Positions 19,782 to 31,739 of a stretch of DNA of 37,414 bases are shown piece after piece. The number at the start of each line of letters is the position of its first letter. The stretch's first letter is position 1. The notes beneath the pieces are model-generated. The model worked only from the letters and a program-made list of their open reading frames with translations, ran no database searches and was not told the DNA's origin. This DNA is from Cochliopodium minus (taxonomy: Eukaryota > Discosea > Himatismenida > Cochliopodiidae), in assembly GCA_024220525.1 (NCBI GenBank), contig JAMYWO010000347.1:1-37414 (forward strand), given 5' to 3'. A program made the translations under genes and the position numbers.

Positions 19782-20797
19782 ATGAAATATGGGCTGAATA
19801 ATAAAAAAAAGAGCTCACAATTGATTTATAAGAAACAATTTAAGAATTATTCATTTTCATATAATAAGAATGAGATTTTCAATGGAAGGTTGCCATCAAA
19901 GATATTTGATGATAGTATAAAATTTGAAGAAATAAAACTATCCAAATGCTTGAATAGATCAAAATATGGCAATTGGAGTATATTTGACAAAAGAGAATTG
20001 ATAAAGCAGCCATATATATATCCATATAACTTGATAGGATGTGTTTATACCCATCCCTACAATGATAGACCAGAGAAACATATGAGGGGAAGTGGGATAC
20101 TCGTAGGAAGAAATATTGTTTTGACAGCAGGTCATATGGTTCACAATAATGAAATTAGAGGTGAGAATAGAAAAATATAATATATAAACCTTAAAATACT
20201 ATTCATAATACTCATATAGATGAACCAATTGTTAAATTTGTTATTGGATTGAATGATAACAGATATCTTTACGATATCAAGGTCAACACGATCCATGTGC
20301 ATCCCAATTACAAGAAATATGAGCATGAAAACTTTGATGTGGCGATATTGATACTGGAGGAACCCATAGGAGATCATCTCGGATGGGCTGCTCTTGATTT
20401 CATTGATGATGATAAATATCTCAACGATAAATCATTTGATCGTCAATTGAATGTGACAGGATATCCATCAAACAAAGATATTCTTAACAGAATTTATGGA
20501 AGAGAAAATAACATGTACAATTCAAAGTAAGAAATTTATTTTTTAAAATTATTGTGCTAAAACTTTAAAAATAAAAAAAGAGGTTATATCACCAAGTTTG
20601 AGCATGATCTTTTCGAACATAACATCAGAACTTCTCCTGGATACAGTGGAGCTCCCATATGGAATATGAAAGACGGATTATTGAATTGTTATGGGATACA
20701 TGGAAGAGCCATTCAGAGAACAATGCATAGAGATGGAAGTGCAGCTAGAATAAACAGGGAGTTGCTTAGATTCATTGAAATATCTGCTCTATCTTGA
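19782..20797 (+). CDS. Trypsin-like serine protease (V8/glutamyl-endopeptidase type)
   Basis: Three exons (19782-20160, 20220-20526, 20581-20797), 300 aa. The catalytic triad is visible: His in L-T-A-G-H-M-V-H, Asp in N-F-D-V-A-I-L, Ser in G-Y-S-G-A-P-I-W. G-S-G-I-L-V-G-R-N precedes the His, as in the S1 chymotrypsin/V8 fold. The G-H instead of A-H-C context and the few cysteines favour the bacterial V8-like branch. The first 75 residues form a basic pro-region-like segment with no clear signal peptide. About 50 bp coding for its start resembles non-coding sequence at 8239-8290 in the copine intron. Secretion is likely for the family but not shown here. Confidence 0.87.
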
Positions 20798-20965
20798 TCC
20801 AATCCTATTTTTATAAAACTTCATTAAATTATTTGAAAATAAATTTTTTACTCTTTCAGTTTATCCTTTCTTATCATTCCAAATATCTTGGATTGTGGAT
20901 TGGATAGAAAATATATTTGCCATAAATAAAAATTATAGTATTTCACTTAAAAAAAAACAAAAAAA

Positions 20966-23900
20966 ATGGAAAATATTCATTACAAAACCATCAATGAATT
21001 CCTTGATATCATACCCATCAATCTCCAATTCATTTTGAACGATCAATTCATGAGAATAAATGTGACATTTTTTTTATTTTTCTGCTTAAATAAATATTTC
21101 AGCCTTATATTTGGCATATTTGATTCGAGAACAACCTTAAATATAACATATTTATAGGTATATAATCTTTGGCTATTTTTGAAGAGTTACGGCCAAAGGG
21201 AATATTTCATCCAATTGATTGAAAGCAAGATATATTCGTTGGAGATGCTCAATAATTTAAATGTGGAGGATATCAAGAAGATTGGATTGAAAGATTCTGA
21301 TAAATTCATAGAATTCATAGATTCCAAATTAAAGGAAGAGAAGTATCAGAAGATATTGATAGATAAAGAAAATGATTTAAAAAAAGAAAATGGTACAAGA
21401 AAAAAATTAATTGAAATGAAAATGAAAATTGAAATAATAATTATTGATTATCCTACTTTTAAAAAAATTTTGCTTTTTATTTTTAATTAATTTTATCCAA
21501 CTTTTAAAAAAATTTTACTTTATTTTACTTAATTTTTTATCAATTTCGTTGGGAAATGTCAAGTTATTATTTTTTCATTTATTTTATTCTTTTACATCAA
21601 TATTTTTGCAAAAAAAAAAATTTTCGTTTCAGAATTAATGGAGAAAGTTTTTGTGTTTGCAATTTTTAATCAAATAAAATTTTTATTTATTTTTTTAATC
21701 AATTTATTTTTTTTAATAAACTTATTTTTATTTATTTTTTTGAAATTTTAATTTTTTCATTTTAATTTTTGATTTATTTTTATTTTATTCATTAATTTTT
21801 TTTTTTTTGGAAAAAATAATTTTATTTTATTTTAATTTCAATTTAATATTTGTTAGAAAAAACAAACCACTCAATTGAAGATATAAATAGAAAACTGATA
21901 GAAAAGAAAGAAGAAAACAAAGTAATGAAAGAGAATCTTTCTCAAACTCAAACGAAAATAGAGAACATGAGGAGAGAGTTTCAGCGGCTCAAGGAAATAA
22001 TCAAACAAGACAATAAGGAGAAGGAAAGTCAGAATGGTCAAATTTTGGGGACTGATAAGGATGATTTGTCTCCTTTGATTGATGATATCAGAAAAAATTC
22101 TTTGTCTCTGGTAAACTCAAAAAAAAAATATCAAAAAAAAAAAATAATAGATTTTTAAAACAAATGATTTAAAATGATATGAAAAAAAAATAAAAAATAA
22201 AAAATAAAAAAAAAAATAAAAATAAAAAATAAAAATAAAAAAAAATAATATAAAAAAAAAATAAAAAACAATAAAAAATAAAAAATAAAAAAATATTTAT
22301 TTAAGATGAAATAAAATAAAATAAAATAAAATAAAAAATAAAATAAAAAAATAAAAAAATAAATTTAAAAAATAAAAAATAAAAAATAAAAAAATAATAA
22401 AAATGATATAAAATAAAATAAATCAAAAAAATAAATAATAAATAACAGTAAAAATAAAAATTAAAAATATAAATAAAACAATAAATTAAAAAATCATGGA
22501 TCATTAATTAAAAATTAAAATAAGGAATAAAAAAAATACAATTAATTTACCAAATATTCAATTTAGGATGAAATTTCATTAGCAATAGAAATGTTCAATC
22601 GTAAGAGGTCAATCCAGGATATCATCTCTGTATGCAGTGAAAGGGAAATATCCATTGACAAAATAAAAAGTTTTTTGGAAAACAAGGCCGATATAAATGG
22701 AAAAGATTCTAGTGGTAAAAAAAAAAAATCAAAAAAATTATTATAATTCAATATTTTATTTCATATCATTTTTTTAATATTTTCCACTTATAATTTTTTT
22801 TAAAATACTAAAAAATTTAATTTCATTTTATTTGACTTTAAATTTATTATTTTAAAGTTTTTATTTAAATTTTATATTTTTAATTTTAATACATTTATGT
22901 TTTATTGATTATTGATTTATGTAATTTTTTTTTATTAAATAATTTTTTTTAATTTGGTAAGGAAACACACCACTATTGATTTTATTCACTAACTTGGAGA
23001 TCTCATCAGACAAATCCTCCTTCCCTTCCTTCTTCGAAACTTCCTTCAACTCGACCAAAGAAGTGATCACCTTCCTCTTAGAAAACAAAGCGAACCCCAA
23101 CGTCATCGATAAAACAAAAAACAATTGTTTGCATTTATTGTGCAAAAAGAAAACTCTTCCTAAAAACGAATTGTTATCCGAAAACTTGATCAATCTTTTG
23201 ATAGATCACAAATGTAAAAAATTATTTCAATTTTTATTTAATTTTTAATTTTGACATTTTTATTTTTAATTTTTATTTCAAATTTTTTTTTTAATTTTCT
23301 TTTTATGCTAATTTTTAATATTATATTTAAATTTTGATTTATTATTGTTAAATTTTAAAATTTTTAATTTTTATTATTTCAAACTAATTTTTGATACATT
23401 ATTAAACTTTTTTTTAAAAAAAAAATTTTCATGATTTTAGTTTAATTTATTCATTTTTACTATTTGAATAACATTTTTTTATATAATCTCTTTTTATTTT
23501 TATTTCAAATTTTGATTTATTAAATGAGAAACTTCTATTAATTTTAACATCATTTGTGACATCAATTATTATTTCAAATTAATTTTTGATTTATTATTAA
23601 ACTTTTTTTTAAAAAAAAAATTTTCCTGATTTAATTTAATTTATTTATTTTTAAAAAATTTTAATAAAATCAATTTATTATTATTTCTTTAAAACTTTTT
23701 TGTTTTCATTTGGAAAATAATTTATTTTTTTTCTGAAATTGTTTCATTTCAATTTTTTTATTATTATTTTTAGTTAATTTATTTATTTAAAAATATGTTT
23801 ACATTCAGTGGATCCAAACGTAACAGACAGACTAGGAAACACAGCATTACACAACCTCTGCGTCAACAAAACTGCCTCTGAAAAATTAATCAAATGTCTC

Positions 23901-24784
23901 CTGCAGAAGAAGTGCAACCCCTCCCTAGTTGAAAAGCTTCTCGGGAAGAACGCCCTTCACTTTGTTGCGAAAGGTGGCCTTTCTTATTCCACTTGCTGTT
24001 TGATTTTGTCCTATATGGATACCAAACAGAAGATCGCTTCTTTAAATTGTTTTGATTTTTCAAGTAATTTTCTTTTTATTTTTTAATTATTTATTCATCA
24101 ATTTTCATAATTTAATTTTTTTTTTGTTATTTTATTTTTTTATTAAATTTTCATTTTTTCAATTTTTCATAATTTTAATTTTTAATACATTTTTAAACCT
24201 ATTTATTATTATTTTTAATTTTGATAATTTTCTTTTTATTTTGATTACTTTTATTTTTAAATTTTCTTTTGAAAGGTAACTCTCCACTGTTTTATGCCAC
24301 AACTAATTTCGATCCTCAGTTAATTACACTATTTTTGATCAACAAAGCAAACCCATATATCACAAACAAATATGTAAAGAAATGCTATTTATTTTATTCT
24401 TTCTATTTGTTACATTTTTTTTTATTTTTTTAAATATTATTATATTTTTTTCTTATAATTATTTTTTATTTTATAATTCTTTTTCTATTTTTTTTTTAAT
24501 TTTTGATTTTTAATATTATTTTTTAATTATTTTTTTGAAAGGGAAAAAATTGTTTCGACATCACGAAACAATACAACCACACAGAAACAGTCGCAATCTA
24601 CGACACCTATCTACAAGGAGATCTATGGAGCACAGAAAACCACAAATACTACTATTCTGAGTTCAAACAAACGGTCCTCTCTTTTTTTATATGCATCAAA
24701 ATTAAATGCAATCTTTCTTTTCCTCCTAATTTATTGCTTTCCATTTGCAAGTTTCTTTCTCGCTTTATGGATCCTCTCAGATAG
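20966..24784 (+). CDS. SAM - coiled coil - ankyrin repeat protein with W-ENH C-terminal module
   Basis: Eight exons (20966-21061, 21158-21392, 21857-22110, 22567-22714, 22962-23213, 23809-24063, 24276-24373, 24542-24784), phases closing to 526 aa. Residues about 33-100 form a SAM-like domain (L-W-L-F-L-K-S-Y-G-Q-R-E-Y, then L-N-V-E-D-I-K-K-I-G-L). A charged coiled coil follows. Ankyrin repeats come next (F-L-L-E-N-K-A-N-P-N-V-I-D-K, D-R-L-G-N-T-A-L-H, G-K-N-A-L-H-F-V-A-K-G-G, N-K-A-N-P-Y-I-T). The last exon ends with D-L-W-S-T-E-N-H-K-Y and F-P-P-N-L-L-L-S-I-C-K-F-L, the same module that ends the tandem family at 1-6.8 kb. The ankyrin exons favour C-ending codons (AAC, ATC, CTC) unlike neighbours. 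The protein is a scaffold without catalytic residues. Confidence 0.88.
22160..22500. repeat. Low-complexity (A)nT intron tract
   Basis: Runs of AAAAAT/AAAATA units filling the intron between 22110 and 22567; the open frame on its minus strand is a low-complexity artefact. Confidence 0.9.
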
Positions 24785-25380
24785 GAGAACTTTTCTTTTT
24801 TATCTTCTTCTCCCTTTTAATATATTCTATTTATTGTAAATTAAAACCACTCTTCTCATTCAATCTATTTTTCTGAATTTTCTTTTGAAATAAAAATAAA
24901 TTGAAAATATTGTGTTTCAATGAATATTCCCCTTATAAATATGCGAGATATAGACAGTGTTTTAATTATCAGTTCAAAATTTAAATAAAAATTTGATTAA
25001 AGAAGAATGTATCAATTTAAATCTCTTCCATAATTATAGACTCCGATGGATTATGTTGGCCTCCCCCTTCCAAGGGATTTCAATGTCACCTTCTTTTTTC
25101 TTTTTTATCTTTATACTTTAGCATCCTGTGAAGATATGTAGATATGTAGAAAGAAACCACTACATAAGTGTTTGGAAAATTGATATTTTTTTTTTATTTT
25201 TTATTTTTTATTTTTTATTTTTTTTTTTGAAAAATATTTGCAATTGAAAATATTTATAATCTTATTTAGTTATATGGCACATTTTCTTCATATTTGCATA
25301 AAGCTATATTGAAGTGTTCAAAATAAATAGTTTTATCTTATTTAAAATAAATGCTTTCTCTTGAAAAAAAATAAAAAAAG
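24785..25380. other. Spacer without recognisable gene
   Basis: AT-rich with a few mixed-composition stretches (about 25040-25150). No frame, RNA gene or splice-bounded exon could be supported on either strand. An open plus frame of 66 codons at 25381-25581 runs into repeat sequence and is not convincing. Confidence 0.6.
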
Positions 25381-25499
25381 ATGCGAGTTGAAGATCATAA
25401 TTTAGTTGATGAAACTCAAAGCAATGAAATGGAAAACTCCAATCAAAATAATAAATCCAAAAATAATGTAGGATATTTTGTAAATAAAAGAAATAAACC

Positions 25500-25725
25500 A
25501 TATATATATAATTTTCCCTTGTTAGAAATTTCTTCAAATTTGAGTTCTGTTTACATCAAATCAATACATAATAATAAATAAATAAAAATCTTGGTGAAAA
25601 CTGTTTAATCGGAACCACTTTATCTTTAAAATGTATTAAAATTATTTTCCAATAAATAATTTTGGGGTGCTCATAAAGCTCGAAAATAACATATCTTAAT
25701 CAGAAAATAACATATCTTAATCAGA
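25500..25725. repeat. Diverged copy of the dispersed repeat
   Basis: Collinear with 8505-8690: shared blocks include TTTGAGTTCTGTTTA, CACTTTATCTT, TTTTGGGGTGCTCAT and ATCTTAATCAG. The last part is itself doubled (AAAATAACATATCTTAATCAG-type unit twice at 25683-25727). It ends just before the hypothetical gene at 25764. Confidence 0.65.
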
Positions 25726-25763
25726 AATTTTTTGTCTTTCCAAATTATCAAATTATCATTTAT

Positions 25764-26684
25764 ATGTCGATTAATATTGATACAATTATCGATCATTTTA
25801 CAACAACATTTTTCAATACCATTAATTATCAACAGGTTTTGCCAGTCATTGAAGAATCAAGACTTTCAAAAGAATCACATTTTCTGAATACTGATTCTAT
25901 TGCATGGTGTCTTGTTTTGAATGAACCACTTGTTTACAAATTGGAAACCGAAAATCAACAATCAGAATATGACAGCCACGTTAACAAGGTGCCTATAGTC
26001 AGAGATAGATGTTTACCAGCTGTTGTAAGAGGAAAGAATCTAGATAAATTCGAATCCTTCGTAATCAACAGAGAACATTACTCAAATCTGGTCAGAAAAA
26101 AAGATTTGAAAACTTATACTAAAAAGGATTTAGGTAAAGTACTCATGAACAGTCTTGAAATAACCCATTCGTCTTTAGGGAGCATGTTTTGCACAACTCA
26201 AAAGCAAATTGCTTTTTGTTTATCAGAGTCTACACTATCGATTTATACACAAATTGATAAAAACGAAACCACAAAAAAGAATATCTTGACATGTGATATT
26301 AAAGATATTGATGTCTCTTCCATTTATACTCACAATAGATTCACTACTCTTCTCTACTCAAAATGTAATTTGAAATGGACAAAAGTATTTCTTATCTACG
26401 TTCCAGTTTCAACTAAAAAACAAGGGATGATAATCAATAACCAATATACCAAGAATATGACCTTACAACTTGGAATTTGCGTAGATAACGAAGAAGATTT
26501 GATTATATGCAACAAATTACTTGAGAGGAATATTAAAATAAAGCGTTGGGAGGAAGAAGCGACCTTTTTGTTCGGTAAGCCATCATACATTTTGATGAGA
26601 AGAGAGTATCTTGAAAAAGATGATGAAAATAAATATATCAGTGCATACAAGGAGATTGAAGAATCAGATGACAGTGACAATTAA
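25764..26684 (+). CDS. Hypothetical protein, 306 aa, intronless
   Basis: Long single open frame with codon use like neighbouring genes. Not recognised. Features: mixed alpha/beta-looking sequence with hydrophobic strands (W-T-K-V-F-L-I-Y-V-P-V, M-T-L-Q-L-G-I-C-V), three to five scattered cysteines, and an acidic C-terminus (E-E-S-D-D-S-D-N). No signal peptide, membrane segment or catalytic motif. The absence of introns in an intron-rich neighbourhood and a flanking dispersed-repeat copy could mean retroposition or recent arrival, but neither is shown. The ATG follows an in-frame-stop-rich AT leader. Confidence 0.7.
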   Translation: MSINIDTIIDHFTTTFFNTINYQQVLPVIEESRLSKESHFLNTDSIAWCLVLNEPLVYKLETENQQSEYDSHVNKVPIVRDRCLPAVVRGKNLDKFESFVINREHYSNLVRKKDLKTYTKKDLGKVLMNSLEITHSSLGSMFCTTQKQIAFCLSESTLSIYTQIDKNETTKKNILTCDIKDIDVSSIYTHNRFTTLLYSKCNLKWTKVFLIYVPVSTKKQGMIINNQYTKNMTLQLGICVDNEEDLIICNKLLERNIKIKRWEEEATFLFGKPSYILMRREYLEKDDENKYISAYKEIEESDDSDN

Positions 26685-26891
26685 ATATACAATTATTAGG
26701 AATGAAAATCATTAAAATCATTACTAAATATTTTGTTTGAAAGTTGTTTTTATTTATTTTTATTTTATTAATTTATTTTATTCATTTTATTTATAAATTG
26801 ATCTATAAAATATTTATTATATTTATTTATTATATTTATTTATTATTCTAAAAACATTTTAGAAATAAATTGAAATAATTTTAAAGTAATT

Positions 26892-28473
26892 TTAATTTAA
26901 AGGGAGTTGAGATTTAGACTGATTTTTGATGTTTTCAATGTACTGCAAATGAGAGAGGTGGGATAATGCTCCGTCGATATCTCCCTCCTCGAATTTTATT
27001 GTCATTTTCTCTACAAGATCTCTGTATTTTATTGAATATTCTTCGTAAATCTCCTTTAGTTCTTCAATTGTAGGATCCGACGATAATTGTTCATTCATCT
27101 ATCAAAAAAAAAAAATTAAATCAAGAAAAAATTAAACCAAGAAAAAATTTTAAAAAAAAACTATTTATTTAAAATTACTCGATAAAAAAAAATGTTGATA
27201 AAAAAAAAATTTTTTTTACTTCAAAAACTTCCATTAAAAAAATTTGATCAATGGACTTGTTGAAAGCTGGGACATTTTTGAGATCGTCTTCGTTTTGAAT
27301 GATGCCCATCGTCTCCAAAACATAGTAGGCTCTTTGTATGGGATCTTTCAAGATGTTGTAGCCTATGTTCAATTGACTCGAATTTTCTTTAAAAAAATTT
27401 TAAAAAAAATTTTAAAAAAATTTTAAAAAAATAAAAAATAAAAATTTTAAAAAAATAAAATATAAAATAAAAAATTTCAATTATAAATAATCTAAAAAAT
27501 TAATTAATTTTTATTTGGATAACCTGCAGAGATCGACTTTTCTGTTGTCGATTTTGACGAGAAATGATCTGGATGAGATTTCATTTGCAATTTTTGATAC
27601 TTTTGTTCGAAAAAATTTTGAAAATAAAATTGGAAAATTTTATAAAAAAATAATAAGTAAAAATTTTTGGAAGAAATTTAAAATAAAATTTAAAAAATGA
27701 TAAAAATTAAAAAATAAACAAAACTGTTGGAAATTAAAAAATTACTATAAAAATAAATGATTAATTTTTTTAATAAAACGATTCCAAATTAAAAAAAAAA
27801 ATTAAAAATTTTTTTGAAAACATTGCAACAGTTAGAACACTGTTTGTATCATTACCTTTTTATCAAGAAAATTTTTGTCGATGTTAAAATGGATCTTTTT
27901 CCCGTCAAAAACCTTGATGTCGAACAACTCGAAGAAATTTTGGACATGTATAGGCTGTATTTTGTGGCATGTGTTGCATTCTATTGTGTTGTTTTTCTCT
28001 AAGAACACGTTGCATGACCAACATTCCTTGCTTGGATAATTTACTGAAAAAAGGAGTAAGGAAAAAATTTTGAAAAATATAAAATAATTTAATTATATTT
28101 AATTTTTTTGAAAAATATAAAATAATTTATAATAATATTATTATTCGAAATATTTTGTTGACTATATAGATAGGAATATTTAGGCTTATATTATCCTTTG
28201 AGAGTAATAAAGGATAATTTTATTACTTTTCCTTTCATTGTCTGGCCCAGGTCCATATTTGACCTTCATATCTTTATTATCCATTTTCATTTCAGAATTA
28301 TATGATCTTATTTTGAAATCAAATAGATTCTGATTCTTTTTGAAGGAAATATTGGACCATATATTTTTATTTTTATTAAATACAACATTGAATGTGCATT
28401 TGTACTTGATTATATGGAATGATAGTTTCATATTATTGAATAGATTGGTTTTATTGGGTTTGATTAACCTCAT
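26892..28473 (-). CDS. HSCB: Fe-S cluster co-chaperone HscB/Jac1
   Basis: HscB brings the ISCU scaffold to its HSP70 partner during Fe-S cluster transfer in mitochondria. Five exons (28473-28227, 28043-27856, 27599-27524, 27386-27220, 27098-26892), 294 aa, phases closing. The N-terminus is basic and Asn/Lys/Arg-rich with few acids, ending near I-R-S-Y-N-S, a plausible mitochondrial presequence. Then a zinc-finger pair as in animal and plant HSCB (C-W-S-C-N, C-N-T-C-H), N-F-F-E-L-F, the J-domain H-P-D-H-F, the Y-N-I-L-K-D-P-I-Q-R-A-Y-Y-V-L helix, and a C-terminal three-helix domain starting F-L-M-E-V-F-E. All family parts are present. It is transcribed divergently from squalene synthase. Confidence 0.93.
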
Positions 28474-28781
28474 TTTTTTTTAATATTCAAACATTTGTAA
28501 CTTATAAAGATATTCTCACTGATTTTTTAAATTCCACAAAACATATTTATGAATGTATATTCTTCTAAATTTATCAAAATCAAATTGAATAGATCTTTTC
28601 TGATATTCAAAAGAAATTTAAGCGGGTAAATAATAAAATAACAAATCCCTCCTCAATCAACTCATTAAATTGATGAATTCATTTTAGATGCTGAGAAAGA
28701 CTAGAATTGGATCCCAATTTAGGGAAAATGAAAGTCCCAATCTTATGGAAATAATCTAAATTAATAAAAAAAAAAAAAAAA
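28474..28781. promoter_or_regulatory. Shared upstream region of HscB and squalene synthase
   Basis: 308 bp between two divergent start codons, so it must hold both promoters. It is AT-rich and I see no motif that stands out. The squalene synthase ATG is preceded by a run of 17 A. Confidence 0.45.
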
Positions 28782-30691
28782 ATGCAATATTTATCATCAT
28801 TGACACATCCAGGAGAGTTATTTTCCCTTTTGAAATTCAAATTAACCAAAGATACCAAGAATATCCCAGAGGATGTCAAATCCCAGAACCTCATCTGGTG
28901 CTATAAAATGCTTGATTTGACAAGCAGATCTTTTGCTATGGTTATAAGAGAATTGCCCATCGAATTGAGAGATGCTGTAAGAGAAATAAAAATTATTAAT
29001 AATTTTTATTAAAAGAAAGAAGATACTTCTATTTTGATCAAAATTATTTTTGAACATTCTCTTATATTTAGATTTGCATTTTTTATTTGGTTTTGAGAGC
29101 ATTGGATACTGTGGAAGATGATATGAGCTACCCTGTTGAACAAAAGAAGGAAGTTTTGATACATTTCAATGAGAGATTGTATCAACCAGGTTGGACATTC
29201 AATCAATGTAAAAAAATCAAAAATTAATTTATCAGTTTCAATTATAACGAATTATTTTTGAAATAGGTGGAGAAGCAGCTGAAAAACAATTATTAGAAGG
29301 TAATCAATTCTTAAAAATTTCAAATGCACTCAAAAAAAGATTCAAATCATTTGATCATCCTCACTATTCATATCTGAATTATTTAAAATATTATTATTTC
29401 AGAATCTTCAAAAATATAATGATTCATTCTTCATCTTTTAATTCATCTTTGATTTATTATGATAAATTATTTTAACAATTCCACAAAAATTTAGAATTCG
29501 ACAAGGTGATCCATTGTTTCCTTGATCTTAATCCAAAGTATCGTAAAGTTATCCAAGATATCACCCTCAAGATGGGACAAGGTATGGCGGAATTCACCCA
29601 GAAGACTGTGGAAACAGTCAAAGATTGGGATTTGTACTGCTATTACGTTGCTGGTTTGGTTGGGGTTGGATTGAGTAAGATCTTTGCTGCCTCAGAGTAC
29701 GAAGATAAGAGTTTTGCTGATTCTGATGAGATTTCCATCTCTATGGGTTTGTTTTTGCAAAAGACCAATATCATAAGAGATTATTTGGAAGATATCAATC
29801 AATCAAGGTAAATGATTTTTATTCTTCAATAATCTTTGTACATTTATTAATTTATAATTATCATATTGAGAAAAAGATATTTTATGATCTATCTTATATA
29901 TCTCAATATGATGGAATTTTTAATCTCAATTAAATGAATATATGACTCTCGCTTTCTTTTCCATTTAATTCTTTTTATTTCTCAAACACAGAATCTTCTG
30001 GCCTAAAGCAATCTGGACCAAATACTCCAACAAGCTCGAAAACTTCAAAGAGAAGGAGAATCAACAAGCAGCTCTCGAATGCCTCAATGATCTCATCACC
30101 AATGCTCTCGAACATCTCCCAGATGTCTTTGAATATCTCTCCCGCCTCAAAAATAAACAGGTTTTCAATTTTTGCGCGATTCCTCAGATCATGGCGATTG
30201 GTACTCTGGCTTTGTGCTATAACAATGCCAATGTATTTTATTCTGTTGTGAAGATGAGACGTGGTGAATCTGCTCAGATCATTTTGAATATGGATGGCAT
30301 GAATTCCGTTTATAATTATTTCTGGCAATATCTCAATTTGATTGAAAGCAAAATTCCAAAGGGAGGACAAAATTCAAAGAGGCAAATATTTTTTTTTATT
30401 TATACATTTTTTTATCTTGGAAAATAATTTGGAAAAATTTTATATCTCAATGATATCATCATTTGTATTAAATTATTATACTATTATTTCAACAAATTTT
30501 TAATATATTTCAATAAACTTATTACTATCTTCTGTTTTAGAGCTAAAGAGTTAGTCGATCAAGTCAAGGAAAGAATCAGGCCAGAATATCAAAAATTGAA
30601 TGCCAAGTGGTCAACCCAGGATTATTTCGCTGGTGCTCTCTTCGTCTCCTCTTCCCTCTATCTTTTTAACAGATTCAAATCAAAACTTTAA
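28782..30691 (+). CDS. FDFT1/ERG9: Squalene synthase
   Basis: Condenses two farnesyl diphosphates to squalene (via presqualene diphosphate, NADPH) on the ER, the first committed step to sterols or to tetrahymanol/hopanoids. Six exons (28782-28976, 29072-29207, 29267-29299, 29495-29807, 29992-30381, 30541-30691), 405 aa, typical length. Motifs in order: [28 protein letters not shown], the first Asp-rich site; [23 protein letters not shown], the second Asp-rich site. A hydrophobic C-terminal anchor follows ([13 protein letters not shown]). Intron 5 needs a GC donor at 30382-30383 (AAAGAG/GCAAAT) to keep frame. All catalytic motifs are intact. Confidence 0.95.
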
Positions 30692-30854
30692 AAAATAACG
30701 AAAATATAAAAAAAATAATTGTTTTTGATTCCTTTTTATATTAAATTATTTAAAAACCATAATTCCTTTGTTTTATGAATACAAAATCGTCTTGCAATTA
30801 TTATCGTTTTTTTCAGTTTATTTGTGTAAATAATCGTTTTTTTTTTTCAAATTG

Positions 30855-30881
30855 TGCCGCCCAAATTCAATATTTTGCCGC
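30855..30881 (+). promoter_or_regulatory. Paired TGCCGC motifs upstream of histone H4
   Basis: TGCCGC occurs at 30855-30860 and 30876-30881, 21 bp apart and 83-109 bp before the H4 ATG. In this AT-rich spacer two such GC hexamers stand out. A role as cell-cycle promoter elements is inference only. Confidence 0.3.
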
Positions 30882-30963
30882 AATTTATATTTGCTTAAAA
30901 TTATTTTTTATTTTGAACACATTTTATTTTAAATAAAAAAAACCAAAAGAAAAAAAATAAATA

Positions 30964-31334
<371 letters not shown>

Positions 31335-31396
31335 GCAATTCCTTGTTGAATTTATTAGCCTTGACATAAAAAAAAACACAAAAAAAAAACAACAAA

Positions 31397-31418
31397 GGCG
31401 ATTTTTAATCGCCACCCA
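31397..31418 (+). terminator. Histone mRNA 3' stem-loop with ACCCA
   Basis: 63 nt after the H4 stop. GGCGAT-TTTTA-ATCGCC forms a 6-7 bp stem. It is preceded by AACAAA and followed directly by ACCCA, as in the animal replication-dependent histone signal. The loop is 3 or 5 nt depending on pairing rather than the usual 4. A purine-rich AAAAAGAAAT lies about 15 nt further on, where a U7-type element would be. Confidence 0.8.
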
Positions 31419-31739
31419 CTTCTACACCAAAAAGAAATAATGTTATTTAAAAAAATCAATTTGCTTTTAATTATCCTCCAAAAGCAAAAAAAAATGTACA
31501 AAAATATTTTTATAATTTTTTTATCTTTATTTACAATTGCATTATCTCAAGACAACATCGTTAGAATTTGTGCTATTTTTTATTGAGTCAAAATTAAAAT
31601 GAAAATTAATGCATAATAACATCCTTTAAAAATATCATTTAAAAAAATTGCATTTTAAGTTAAACTGGCAGTCACTTTTGAGCATTATATGAAATGAAGA
31701 AATTTAGAATAATCAAAAGATTCCAATATTTTTATTAAG

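Noticed and set aside
22301-22504. Open frame rich in Phe/Tyr/Ile
   Set aside because: It reads (A)nT low-complexity intron sequence.
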